From: Actinoplanes flavus
GTDB lineage: Bacteria; Actinomycetota; Actinomycetes; Mycobacteriales; Micromonosporaceae
Length of the DNA stretch: 64,000 bases
NCBI RefSeq assembly: GCF_017592555.1
Contig: NZ_JAGFNS010000002.1
Location: 344,954 to 408,953, forward strand
Direction: 5' to 3'
Shown here piece after piece: positions 9,203 to 17,287 of the stretch. The position numbers were made by a program, and so were the translations under genes. Positions within the stretch are counted from its first letter, which is position 1, and every line of letters begins with the position of its first letter. The notes beneath the pieces were generated by a model, which saw only the letters and a program-made list of their open reading frames with translations, did not search any database and was not told where the DNA came from.

Positions 9203-9799
9203 ATGCGACGGGCCGACCCGGTGGCGCGGCAGAGCGAACTGCGGCTGCGGGTCGGCGAGCATCTGGACGCGGGCGAGACGCTCCGCGCCGCGCTGTGGGT
9301 GGCCCGGGAGTCCGGTCTGTCGACGATCGCCCGGATCACCCGGTGGGAGGGCGCGCCGGAGGGGCTGCTCGGCTTCGGCGGCGCCGGCCCGACGGCGAGC
9401 CCACCCCGCGCGCTGACGGGAACCGCCGCCGAGATGGACCGGCGCCTGCCGGAACCCGCCGCCGCGGCGGCGCTCGCCCTGACCGGGGGCCGCCTGCTGC
9501 TGTTCGGTGCGGTCGACGAGCCGCCGGACGCCGGTCCTCCGGAGCGGGGCGCCCGCCTGCGGCTGGCCGGCCGCCGATTGCTGGGCCGGGCCGAGCCCGC
9601 GCCGCTGCCCCGGCTGGAGCTGCACTGGCAGTGCCCGCGCGCCCTCCTGGCCGCGGTCGATGCCGGCGACCCGGAGGGCACGCTCACGCTGGGCTTCGGG
9701 GACGGGTCGACCCTCTCCCTGGTCGCGCCCGCGATGGTGGCGGTGCCGTTCGCGGAGGCGGCCCGTCGCTCACCCGACAGCGGAGAGGGCCGTCAGTAG
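9203..9799 (+). CDS. Hypothetical protein
   Basis: A 198-residue acidic, Ala/Leu-rich soluble protein. ATG 9203 is preferred over GTG 9194 because GGAG at 9191-9194 is a suitable ribosome site for it. It has alternating hydrophobic stretches such as GGRLLLFGAV and LTLGFGDGSTLSLV but no signal peptide, membrane helix or known motif. It diverges from the ABC exporter and overlaps the 3' end of rsr by 7 bp. Function unknown. Confidence 0.6.
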   Translation: MRRADPVARQSELRLRVGEHLDAGETLRAALWVARESGLSTIARITRWEGAPEGLLGFGGAGPTASPPRALTGTAAEMDRRLPEPAAAAALALTGGRLLLFGAVDEPPDAGPPERGARLRLAGRRLLGRAEPAPLPRLELHWQCPRALLAAVDAGDPEGTLTLGFGDGSTLSLVAPAMVAVPFAEAARRSPDSGEGRQ

Positions 9800-11310
9800 T
9801 TCCAGGGCCAGGCGCCGCGGACGCCGGCCTCCACCAGCGGCACCATGCGGAACGCCGCGTCGGTGAGGCCACCGAAGACGTGCCGGTTCGGCCCGGACCT
9901 CCCGTGACCGGCCCGGTAGCCGACCAGGTTCCAGGTGTAGAGCGGCACGTCGTGCGGGACTGCCGAGCCCGGATTCGTCTGGTACGGATGCGCCTGCTCG
10001 TCGGTGACGATCAGGACCCGGTCGTGGCCGCTGTACCACCGCCGCACCGCCTGGAGCGTGTTGGTGCCGCCCAGATTCCCGAACCGGTCGACGACCCGCA
10101 GGAGCGACTCGCCCTTGCGTACCGTGACCGGCTTGGAGTCGCTGCCGAACTCGACGAGGTCGACCCGGCCGGGGTTGCGCATGGCCACCGCGGTGCCGAA
10201 GACCGCCGCCGCGTCCGCGTGGGTGAGCCGGGTCCGCTTCGACGTCCCGTGGAACATCGACCCGGACCGGTCCACCAGCACCAGCGTACGGCCGGGCAGC
10301 GCCGGGACGTTGGCCAGCGACGCGGTCAGCGCCCGGTCGAGCGCGTGGCCCCACCGCAGCGACGGCGCGGCACGGTACGCCGCGAGGAACCGGAACGGGA
10401 ACTGCCGGCTTCGCGCCACCTGCCCCTGGTCGGCCAGCCGTGCCGCCACTCGCGCCGCGACCTCGTCGTCCACCCCCGCGTCGTCGAAATTCCGCAGGTT
10501 CCGCAGCAGCGCCATATAACCCATGGTCGGGATGAGGGCAGTCCACAGCTCGGCCTTGCTAACCCGCGAGCCGGCCAGCGACAGCGCGTCCTCCCAGGTC
10601 ATCCCGGCGTCCCGTAGGGCCGCGGTGTCGAGCAGCACGGACGGGTCGGCGGCGGCCCGGGCGCGCAGCGCCGCGTTCCGGACGATCATCTCGAGGCTCG
10701 CCGCGGGGGCGAACGGGCGGTCGTGACGGCGGTCGAGGGCGTGCCGGTACAGCTCGCCCTGCGCGGGCGAGGACGCGGACGGGTGCGCCAGGTCGATGAC
10801 GTCGGCGAACCGGAATCCCTTGCTCGCCGTGTCGTACTTCAGCAGCGAGAATTCGGTGTAGAGACGCTCGGCGGCGTCGGCGATGCCACGCTTCACCGGC
10901 TTCGGGACGGCCCGGCCGTACCGCGAGGTCCAGTACGCGAGCAGCTCGCCGGGCTCATCGGCCCGCTGGAGCACCGCGTCGATCATCCGGCGCCCGCCGG
11001 GGAGGCCCGCGTCGAGCAGGGCGCGGGATGCCTCGGCCGCGCCGGCGAGGGAGGCGGATCGCATGTTGGCGGCGCCGCGCAGCCAGCCCAGGAACGCGAG
11101 GGTCCACACCGGATCCTGGACGGCGAGCGTACGGACCAGCGCGGCGAACCGGAGGTCCCGATCGCCGGCGGCCTCGTAGAACGTGTTCTCGCCGGCCATG
11201 TTCGCCACCGCCAGCAGGAACAGCTCGTTCTTCGGGCTCCGCGTGACGCCTGGAGCGCCCTCGTGGGTGAGCACCCGCCGGCGGGCTTCGACGGCGTTGA
11301 ACGTGGCCAC
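9793..11310 (-). CDS. rsr: TROVE-domain Ro60-like RNA-binding protein (Rsr)
   Basis: A 505-residue protein. Residues ~1-330 are alpha-helical HEAT-type repeats of the TROVE domain (TRSPKNELFLLAVANM is typical). Residues ~340-505 are a von Willebrand A domain with a full MIDAS start DRSGSM at 346-351 and later TNT and TDEQ segments. Ro60/Rsr proteins are ring-shaped and bind misfolded RNAs in the ring and Y RNAs on the outside; in Deinococcus, Rsr with a Y RNA works with PNPase in RNA decay. GTG 11310 is preceded by GGGGAG. A Y RNA gene lies directly upstream on the same strand (11331-11502), which strongly supports the call. No rtcB or pnp lies nearby. Confidence 0.93.
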   Translation of the reverse strand: MATFNAVEARRRVLTHEGAPGVTRSPKNELFLLAVANMAGENTFYEAAGDRDLRFAALVRTLAVQDPVWTLAFLGWLRGAANMRSASLAGAAEASRALLDAGLPGGRRMIDAVLQRADEPGELLAYWTSRYGRAVPKPVKRGIADAAERLYTEFSLLKYDTASKGFRFADVIDLAHPSASSPAQGELYRHALDRRHDRPFAPAASLEMIVRNAALRARAAADPSVLLDTAALRDAGMTWEDALSLAGSRVSKAELWTALIPTMGYMALLRNLRNFDDAGVDDEVAARVAARLADQGQVARSRQFPFRFLAAYRAAPSLRWGHALDRALTASLANVPALPGRTLVLVDRSGSMFHGTSKRTRLTHADAAAVFGTAVAMRNPGRVDLVEFGSDSKPVTVRKGESLLRVVDRFGNLGGTNTLQAVRRWYSGHDRVLIVTDEQAHPYQTNPGSAVPHDVPLYTWNLVGYRAGHGRSGPNRHVFGGLTDAAFRMVPLVEAGVRGAWPWNY

Positions 11311-11330
11311 GGAGAACTCCCCTCGAAATA

Positions 11331-11502
11331 CAGGTCCGGAAACGGGCGCCCGAGATCAGAATCGGCGGCGGAAACGTTAGTGCTCTACCGCTGAGCTATC
11401 CCCCGAGGAGAGTCGGGGGAGCGGGATTCGAACCCGCGACCACTCGATTAAGATTCGAAGTACCCGACACCTTCGCACCGGGCGCCCGCATCCGGACCTG
11501 CC
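11331..11502 (-). ncRNA. Bacterial Y RNA with circularly permuted tRNA-like domain
   Basis: Read on the minus strand. The 5' strand (11500-11479) CAGGTCCGGA-TG-CGGGCGCCCG pairs with the 3' strand (11352-11331) CGGGCGCCCG-TT-TCCGGACCTG: two perfect 10-bp helices around a 2x2 internal loop. Inside, in order, are: a possible bulged hairpin (11460-11442); a canonical T-arm GCGGGTTCGAATCCCGC (11437-11421); the 3' acceptor half TCCCCCGA (11420-11413); the loop CTCTCC; the 5' acceptor half TCGGGGGA (11406-11399); TA as in tRNA positions 8-9; and a D-arm GCTCAGCGGTAGAGC (11396-11382) with the GG pair. The T-arm precedes the D-arm, so this is a permuted tRNA mimic whose anticodon side opens into the Y stem, as in YrlA RNAs. 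It ends 20 bases before the rsr start. The exact ends are inferred. Confidence 0.88.
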
Positions 11503-11579
11503 ATTCCTCCCTGGCCGGACCGGCACCGGGAGGCGCGTGCGAAGAAATTAGCAAAGATCCCCGGCGGCGTTCATCCGAA

Positions 11580-12560
11580 TTATTCGAGGACGATGACGGC
11601 ACGGCCGGTGAGGTCTCCGGCGGCCAATTTCGTGTAGGCCTCGTCGATGTCGGTGAAGCCGAATTCCTCCACCTGGTTGCGGATCAGGCCGGCCCCGGCG
11701 AGGGCGATCACCTCCTGGGCGTCGGCGATGGTCGAGCCCTGGAAGGTGAACACCTCGCCGTCGCGGGGCAGCGACGAGAACCACGGGCCGGTGAGCCGGC
11801 CGCCGGCCGAGCCGATCAGGCCGAAGGCGCCGCCGGTCCGCACCGCGGCGATGCCGGCGGTGATCGTCTCGTCGGTGCCGACGAAATCCAGCACGACGTC
11901 TATATCTGATAAATCGGACAAGCTGGCGAGGGTGGCGTGGGCACCGATCTCCTGGGCGAACGACAGGCGGGCCGGGGACGAGTCCACCGCCACCACCGAA
12001 GCCGCCGTGAGCACCCGCAGGAACTGCACCGCGAAAGCCCCCAGCCCACCCGCGCCCACCACCACCGCCGTGCCGCCCGGCCCGATCCGGGGCAGCGCCC
12101 GCCGCACCGCGTGATAGGCGGTGGCCCCGGCGTCGGTGAGCGGCCCGGCGTGCCGCGGGTCCAGCGACCCCAGCGGCAGCAGCGCCCGTGGATCGTCGAC
12201 CAGCACGTGATCGGCCAGCCCGCCGTCCCGGCCGTAGCCGCGCCCGGCCAGCCCGTACGGGCACCCGCTCTCCTGCCCGCGCACGCAGTAGCGGCACGTC
12301 CCGCACGACGACGGCGACACGAGCGCCACCGGCTCCCCGGTGTCCACCCGCCATCCGGCGGTCTCGTGCCCGAGCGTGAACGGCATCCGCCAGCCGAGCG
12401 CGTCCCCGGCGGCCGCGGGGATCCGCCGCATGGTCAGGTCGGACCGGCACAGCCCGCACCCGGCGACCTTGACCAGCACCTCGCCGGGCCCGGGTGAGGG
12501 GTCCGGCACGGTGGTGGCCCGTGGCGGAGCGCCCCACTCGGTCATCCGATACGCGCGCAT
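11580..12560 (-). CDS. Zinc-dependent alcohol dehydrogenase (MDR family)
   Basis: A 326-residue medium-chain dehydrogenase. Catalytic zinc ligands appear in GCGLCRSDL and LGHETAG. A structural zinc lobe is present with four cysteines (CGTCRYCVRGQESGC). The Rossmann motif is VVGAGGLGAFA. It should oxidise an alcohol or reduce an aldehyde or ketone with NAD(P). ATG 12560 lies 55 bases from the KstR box at 12616, which sits between it and the DUF1214 operon. Co-regulation with steroid genes is therefore possible but not shown. Substrate unknown. Confidence 0.85.
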   Translation of the reverse strand: MRAYRMTEWGAPPRATTVPDPSPGPGEVLVKVAGCGLCRSDLTMRRIPAAAGDALGWRMPFTLGHETAGWRVDTGEPVALVSPSSCGTCRYCVRGQESGCPYGLAGRGYGRDGGLADHVLVDDPRALLPLGSLDPRHAGPLTDAGATAYHAVRRALPRIGPGGTAVVVGAGGLGAFAVQFLRVLTAASVVAVDSSPARLSFAQEIGAHATLASLSDLSDIDVVLDFVGTDETITAGIAAVRTGGAFGLIGSAGGRLTGPWFSSLPRDGEVFTFQGSTIADAQEVIALAGAGLIRNQVEEFGFTDIDEAYTKLAAGDLTGRAVIVLE

Positions 12561-12615
12561 GCCGTCCAGGGTGGAACCGGTTGCCGCGCCGAGTCAACGT
12601 GCATTGACCAAAAAC

Positions 12616-12629
12616 TAGAACGAGTTCTA
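12616..12629. promoter_or_regulatory. KstR-type operator, DUF1214 operon
   Basis: TAGAACGAGTTCTA fits TnnAACnnGTTnnA exactly and is palindromic except at its centre. It ends 12 bases before the GTG at 12641. Confidence 0.85.
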
Positions 12630-12640
12630 TCGTCGAAGGC

Positions 12641-13771
12641 GTGCTGACTACACCGTTCGCGGAAGCGATCCAGGAGGCCGAGAGGGTCATCACCACGGCC
12701 CCGCACGTCCGTGACGAGCAGGATCTCGTCGAGGGCTACGACTACCTGGCCGGCAGCATCCGCGCCTCGGTGCAGATGGCCTGGGCCTATGAGCGCGACT
12801 TCCCCTACTTCGTCCGCTCCACCGGGCCGTACACGAAGATGGGCCTGGACAACCCGGACACCCTCTACTTCCACGCCTGGCTGCGCGACGACGCCGAGTA
12901 CGTGGTCACCGGGCAGCGCGGCAGCACCGTCGACCTGAGCTTCCAGATCCTCGACGGCGACTACTCACCGATCACCGTGCCGGGCAGCACCGCCGCCTTC
13001 GACGACCGGGAGATCCGCACCGAGCCGGACGGCTCCTTCCGGCTGTTCCTCGGCCCCGGCCTGCCCGGCGCCGGGATGCTGGTGGTCCGCGAGGTCTTCA
13101 GCGACTGGGCGAGCGAGCGGCCCGGGATGCTGCGCATCCAGCGCGCCGACCGGATCGGTGCGGCCCCACCACCGCCCACCCTGGACGGCCTCACCAAGCG
13201 GTACGGCGTGGCCGGCAAGATCCTGATCAGCCGCCTGCGCACCTTCCTCGCGTTCGCCGAGCGGTTCTACCTGAACCTGCCGGTCAACACGCTCACCCCG
13301 CCCCGCTCCACGCCCGGCGGCCTGACCACCCAGTTCTCCTCGGCCGGCCACTACGAGCTGGACGACGACCAGGCCATGGTGATCACCGTCCCGGCCAGCG
13401 ACGCCCCCTACCAGGGCATCCAGCTCGGCAGCATGTGGTACGTCTCGCTGGACTACATCAACCACCAGACCAGCCTCACCCGCGACCAGGCGAGAATCGA
13501 CCCGGACGGCATGATCCGGTACGTGGTGAGCGAACGGAACCCGGGCGTCGCCAACTGGCTGGAACGTCTCGGCCACCGCCGCGGCTACGTGCAACTGCGC
13601 TGGCAGCGGCTGTCCCGCGAGCTCACCGGCGAGGACGGGCCCCGGGTCGACATCATGGCCGTCGACGACCTGCCCAAACAGCTGCCGCATCACCGGCCGG
13701 TCGGCCCGCAGGCGTGGCGGGAACGGATCGCCGCCCGGCAGGCCGCGGTCGCGGCCCGGATGCTGGGCTGA
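12641..13771 (+). CDS. DUF1214-type protein, Rv3531c-like
   Basis: A 376-residue soluble protein with the C-terminal DUF1214-type features: PGGLTTQFSSAG, YQGIQLGSMWYVSLDY, INHQTSLTRDQA and RWQRL. The biochemical role is unknown. It heads an operon with an SDR and a sulfotransferase. From memory, M. tuberculosis Rv3531c-Rv3530c-Rv3529c has the same three families in the same order and belongs to the KstR regulon. GTG 12641 directly follows the KstR box with little room for a leader, like fadD19 and fadA6. A role in steroid breakdown is inferred from this context. Confidence 0.8.
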   Translation: MLTTPFAEAIQEAERVITTAPHVRDEQDLVEGYDYLAGSIRASVQMAWAYERDFPYFVRSTGPYTKMGLDNPDTLYFHAWLRDDAEYVVTGQRGSTVDLSFQILDGDYSPITVPGSTAAFDDREIRTEPDGSFRLFLGPGLPGAGMLVVREVFSDWASERPGMLRIQRADRIGAAPPPPTLDGLTKRYGVAGKILISRLRTFLAFAERFYLNLPVNTLTPPRSTPGGLTTQFSSAGHYELDDDQAMVITVPASDAPYQGIQLGSMWYVSLDYINHQTSLTRDQARIDPDGMIRYVVSERNPGVANWLERLGHRRGYVQLRWQRLSRELTGEDGPRVDIMAVDDLPKQLPHHRPVGPQAWRERIAARQAAVAARMLG

Positions 13772-13775
13772 GCCG

Positions 13776-14543
13776 ATGCTCCTCGACGGCCGGGTGGTGC
13801 TGGTCGCCGGCGTCGGCCCCGGCCTCGGCCAGGCGATCGCCCTCCGCGCCGCGCACCAGGGCGCCGACGTCGTGCTCGCCGCCCGCACCGCGTCGACGCT
13901 GAACGAGGTGGCCGCCAAGATCGGCGGCCGTGCGCTGGCGGTGCCCACCGACCTCACCGACGACGCGGCCGTCCAGAGGCTGATCGAGCGGTCCCTGGCA
14001 GAGTTCGGCCGGATCGACACCCTGGTGCACAACGCGTTCGTGATGCCGCCGATGCGCAGCCTCCGCAAGGTCGGCCTGGACGAGACGGGGGAGTGCTTCG
14101 AGATCAACGTCCTGGCCGCGATCCGTACGATCCGCCTGGTCGCGCCGGCGTTGATCGAGACGCGGGGTTCCATCGTGGTCGTCAACTCGGCGGTGCTGCG
14201 GCATTCGCGGCGCCCGTTCGGGCCCTACCGGCTCACCAAGGCGGCCCTGCTCGCGGCGGCGCAGAATCTGGCCAGCGAACTCGGCCCCCACGGCGTCCGG
14301 GTCAACTCGGTCGCCCCCGGCTGGATCTGGGCGGACACGCTGCGCGCCTGGTTCGAGTTCCAGGCCGCCCAGCGCGGCGTCCCGGCCCGGCAGATCTACG
14401 AGGAGGTCGCGGCCGGCACCGACCTGCGCCGCCTTCCGGAACCCGACGAGGTCGCTGACGCGATCCTGTTCCTCGCCTCCGATCTGGCCCGCGGCGTCAC
14501 CGGAGCGTGCCTCGACGTCAACTGCGGGGAGTTCCACTGGTGA
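13776..14543 (+). CDS. Short-chain dehydrogenase/reductase, Rv3530c-like
   Basis: A 255-residue classical SDR. The cofactor loop is atypical (VAGVGPGLGQ instead of TGxxxGxG) and the NNAG motif is replaced by HNAF. The active-site tyrosine and lysine are in YRLTK, with serine in VVVNSAV. C-terminal VTGACLDVNCG is the usual SDR end. It should oxidise or reduce a hydroxy/keto group with NAD(P), probably a steroid or CoA-ester intermediate given the operon. It starts 5 bases after the DUF1214 stop and overlaps the sulfotransferase start as GTGA. Confidence 0.85.
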   Translation: MLLDGRVVLVAGVGPGLGQAIALRAAHQGADVVLAARTASTLNEVAAKIGGRALAVPTDLTDDAAVQRLIERSLAEFGRIDTLVHNAFVMPPMRSLRKVGLDETGECFEINVLAAIRTIRLVAPALIETRGSIVVVNSAVLRHSRRPFGPYRLTKAALLAAAQNLASELGPHGVRVNSVAPGWIWADTLRAWFEFQAAQRGVPARQIYEEVAAGTDLRRLPEPDEVADAILFLASDLARGVTGACLDVNCGEFHW

Positions 14544-15667
14544 ACACCAGCGCACGCACCGACGTCGGCACGGTCGACGACCTGCACGCCTCGGCGGCCA
14601 GACTGACCGGGCTCGACGACTTCGGCGCCGGCGACGATCATCGGTCCGCGCTGTCGGTGCTGCTCACCGCGTACGCCGAAGAGGCAGGCCTGACCCCGGA
14701 CGGCAGCAAGCGGACCCGCGGCCTGTTGCGCGCCTCGCTGATCTCCCGCCTCCTGGCGGAAGCCGCGTGGCGGCGATTTCCCGAGCATGCCGGCGTGAAA
14801 CTGCCGAACCCGGTGTTCGTCACCGGCCTGCCGCGCACCGGCACCACCGCGCTGCACCGGATGCTCGCCGCCGACCCCGCCCACCAGGGCCCCGAGCTGT
14901 GGCTCACCGAGGTCCCGCAGCCGCGCCCGCCCCGCGAGACGTGGCCGGACGACCCGATCTTCGTCGCTCTGCGTGAGGCCTACCGGAGCGCCGGGCTGGA
15001 CGGCGTGCACCACATGAGACCCGATCAGGTGGAGGAGTGCTGGCGGCTGCTCTGCCAGTCGATGACCTCGGTGTCGTTCGAATGCACCGCCTACATTCCG
15101 TCCTACTCCCGCTGGCTGTCCGACCATGATTGGACGCCCGCCTACCGCAGACACCGCCGCAACCTCCAGCTGATCGGCCTCAACGACCCCGATCGGCGCT
15201 GGGTGCTGAAGAACCCCAGCCACCTGTTCGCGCTGGACGCCCTGCTCAGCGTCTATCCGGACGCCACAATCATCCAGACACACCGGGATCCGCGGACCGC
15301 GATCGCCTCGGTGTGCAGCCTCAACACCCGCGCCTCGGCCGGCTGGTCCACGGTCTTCGACGGCGCGGTGGCCGGAAAAGCACAGCTGGAACTCTGGTCG
15401 CGCGGGCTACGGCGATTCCGCGCCGACCGGGCCCGGCACGATCCCGGGCGCTTCATCGACGTGCGCTACGAGGACTTCGTCGCGTCCCCGCAGCGCACCG
15501 TCGAGACGATCTACGATCGCCTGGGGGTCCGGCTCACCGGTCCGGCGCGCGCCGCGATGGCCTCCTTCCAGGAGCAGACCATGCGGGGTACGGGCAAGCC
15601 CGCGCACACCTACCAGTTGTCCGATTTCGGCCTGACCCCCGGCGACGTCGACCGTGCGTTCGCCTAG
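14540..15667 (+). CDS. Sulfotransferase-family protein, Rv3529c-like
   Basis: A 375-residue protein with the 5' phosphosulfate-binding loop of PAPS sulfotransferases in TGLPRTGTTALHRML and the 3' phosphate-binding segment in QTHRDPRTAIASV, followed by VRYEDFVASPQRTV. The predicted reaction is sulfate transfer from PAPS to a hydroxyl. The family is common in actinobacterial KstR regulons (Rv3529c), but its substrate there is, to my knowledge, not established. GTG 14540 gives a GTGA overlap with the SDR and so translational coupling. The operon seems to end here, 8 bases from the convergent AraC-type gene. Confidence 0.82.
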   Translation: MNTSARTDVGTVDDLHASAARLTGLDDFGAGDDHRSALSVLLTAYAEEAGLTPDGSKRTRGLLRASLISRLLAEAAWRRFPEHAGVKLPNPVFVTGLPRTGTTALHRMLAADPAHQGPELWLTEVPQPRPPRETWPDDPIFVALREAYRSAGLDGVHHMRPDQVEECWRLLCQSMTSVSFECTAYIPSYSRWLSDHDWTPAYRRHRRNLQLIGLNDPDRRWVLKNPSHLFALDALLSVYPDATIIQTHRDPRTAIASVCSLNTRASAGWSTVFDGAVAGKAQLELWSRGLRRFRADRARHDPGRFIDVRYEDFVASPQRTVETIYDRLGVRLTGPARAAMASFQEQTMRGTGKPAHTYQLSDFGLTPGDVDRAFA

Positions 15668-15674
15668 GCTTTCG

Positions 15675-16538
15675 TCAGGCGGGTTCCACCGGCATCCAGA
15701 GTTCGCAGGTGGCGGTGCTGAAATCGTCCGCCCGCTCCAAGATGGAGACGATCGACGGGCCCGGCCGCAGCCGCCACGGGTTCGACGGGAACCACTCGGT
15801 CGCGGTCGCCGCCCACGCCGTCTGCAACGCCTCCGGGTAGGGCCCCGACGTGCGGAACACCGCCCAGCGGCCGGCCGGCACCGCGATGGCGTCCAGGTCG
15901 TCCGGCGGCGTGGTGCCCGCGGCGATCGCGGCGCCGTGCAGGTAGGTCAACTCGGTGCCCTCCGCGGCGTCCGGGCTCACGTCGTCGGTGACCTGCAACA
16001 ACCCGGCCGGCTCGGTGTCGCTGAGATCCTTGAGCCGCTGGTGCTCGGTCAGTGGCAGCCCGGCGATGTGCTGCTGGATGTGCGGGTTGACACCGGAGTG
16101 GATCAGCGGGACGCGGGCGGCGTGGCCGACCAGACGGAACGCGGGGCGGTCGACGATACGGGTTTCCATGGGGGTGCTCCCTTCGACGGTCAGGCGGAAC
16201 CTGAGCTGCGGTTGTGTGCGGAGAGGACCACCGTCACGGCGTACGTCACCGGGGCCGGCGCCGTGCACCGCCCGGAACGCCCGGCCGAACGCCTCGGTCG
16301 AGCCGTAGCCGTACCGGACCGCGATGCCCAGCAGATCCTTCTCGCCACGGATCACCTCGGCGGCCGCCACGGTCATCCGGCGCCGGCGCACGTACTCCGA
16401 CAGCGGCATCCCGGCCAGCGACGAGAACATCCGGCGTAGGTGGTACTCGGTGGTGCCGAGCGTCTTCGCCACGGTGGCGACGTCCAGGTCACCGGGCTCC
16501 TCCACCAGTTCGGTGAGACGGTTCAGCGCTGCGATCAC
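15675..16538 (-). CDS. AraC-family activator with GyrI-like effector domain
   Basis: A 287-residue regulator. Residues ~8-105 carry two AraC-type helix-turn-helix motifs (VAKTLGTTEYHLRRMF and AVRYGYGSTEAFGRAFRAVHG). Residues ~125-287 form a GyrI/SoxR-effector-like small-molecule binding domain beginning METRIVDRPAFRLVG and ending ELWMPVEP. This domain order is that of the Rob/MarA-like and BltR-like multidrug regulators. ATG 16538 has GAGGACC upstream. It is divergent from the HAD-like gene, and its target is unknown. Confidence 0.85.
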   Translation of the reverse strand: MIAALNRLTELVEEPGDLDVATVAKTLGTTEYHLRRMFSSLAGMPLSEYVRRRRMTVAAAEVIRGEKDLLGIAVRYGYGSTEAFGRAFRAVHGAGPGDVRRDGGPLRTQPQLRFRLTVEGSTPMETRIVDRPAFRLVGHAARVPLIHSGVNPHIQQHIAGLPLTEHQRLKDLSDTEPAGLLQVTDDVSPDAAEGTELTYLHGAAIAAGTTPPDDLDAIAVPAGRWAVFRTSGPYPEALQTAWAATATEWFPSNPWRLRPGPSIVSILERADDFSTATCELWMPVEPA

Positions 16539-16640
16539 GAGGTCCTCCTTCCGCCCTCAAGACTGGCCGCTCCCGGGCCCCGCGCGCCCGATCGTTCGCG
16601 CCCGATCCGATCATCCGCCGGGAGGGCTAGGGTCGGGACC

Positions 16641-17129
16641 GTGGATCGAAAGTCGCCGCTGCTTCTGCTCGACCTCGACGGGGTGCTGAACCCGTTCGCC
16701 GCGCCGGTCTGCCCGGACGGCCACCGGGAGCGGGTGCTGTTCGAGGGCGAGGAGCCGGTGCGCTACTGCCCGGAGCACGGCGACTGGATCCGCGAACTGG
16801 CCGCCGCCGGGGAGCTGTGGTGGGCCACCGGCTGGGGAGACTACGCCAACGAGCTCTACCTGCCGTGCCTCGGCCTCGGCCCGCTGCCCTACGTCGAGTT
16901 CCCGCCGGTCCCGTTCGAGCCGGAGCTCAAGGTCCCGGCGGTCGACCTGGTCGCCGGGGACCGGCCGGTCGCCTGGATCGACGACAACCACACGGCGGCC
17001 GGGCTGCGCTGGGCCGCCGCCCGCCCGGCGCCCACCCTGCTCGTCTCCATCGACCCGGCGATCGGCTGGACCCGTACCGACGTCGACCGCGTCCTCACCT
17101 GGGCCCACGACCCCTACGGCGACGCCTGA
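16641..17129 (+). CDS. HAD-like protein of unknown function
   Basis: A 162-residue protein starting MDRKSPLLLLDLDGVLNPF. DLDGV matches motif I of the HAD fold (DxDGx), and a later VAWIDDNHT resembles motif IV with paired aspartates. A cap domain is absent. Short actinobacterial proteins of this type are annotated HAD-like or secreted; the substrate is unknown. GTG 16641 is used because the upstream frame (from 16440) overlaps the AraC-type gene and has no family character. Confidence 0.75.
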   Translation: MDRKSPLLLLDLDGVLNPFAAPVCPDGHRERVLFEGEEPVRYCPEHGDWIRELAAAGELWWATGWGDYANELYLPCLGLGPLPYVEFPPVPFEPELKVPAVDLVAGDRPVAWIDDNHTAAGLRWAAARPAPTLLVSIDPAIGWTRTDVDRVLTWAHDPYGDA

Positions 17130-17200
17130 CCGATCCACCCGCGACCGAAAAGCACCAGCCAGCCGGGGGCTTCTGGGGGTCGGCTGGATCCGACGGTCAC

Positions 17201-17287
17201 GCCCGGTGGGCGTGGCATGGTCCGGGCCACCCACCCGCCTCGCGGGTCTGGTACGGCGGGTTCGGGCAGCCCGTACCGGAAATGGGG
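17201..17287 (+). repeat. Dispersed intergenic repeat, copy 2
   Basis: It starts GCCCGGTGGGCGTGGCATGG and ends CCCGTACCGGAAATGGGG, directly against the stop codon of the convergent FtsX-type gene (17288). It is shorter than the copies at 24.6 and 53.9 kb. Confidence 0.5.

Noticed and set aside
11382..11440. T-arm and D-arm consensus suggest a tRNA gene
   Set aside because: The arms are in reversed order, the acceptor halves are joined by a 6-base loop, and no anticodon arm lies between D- and T-arms in tRNA order. The outer stem and the rsr neighbour identify a Y RNA instead.
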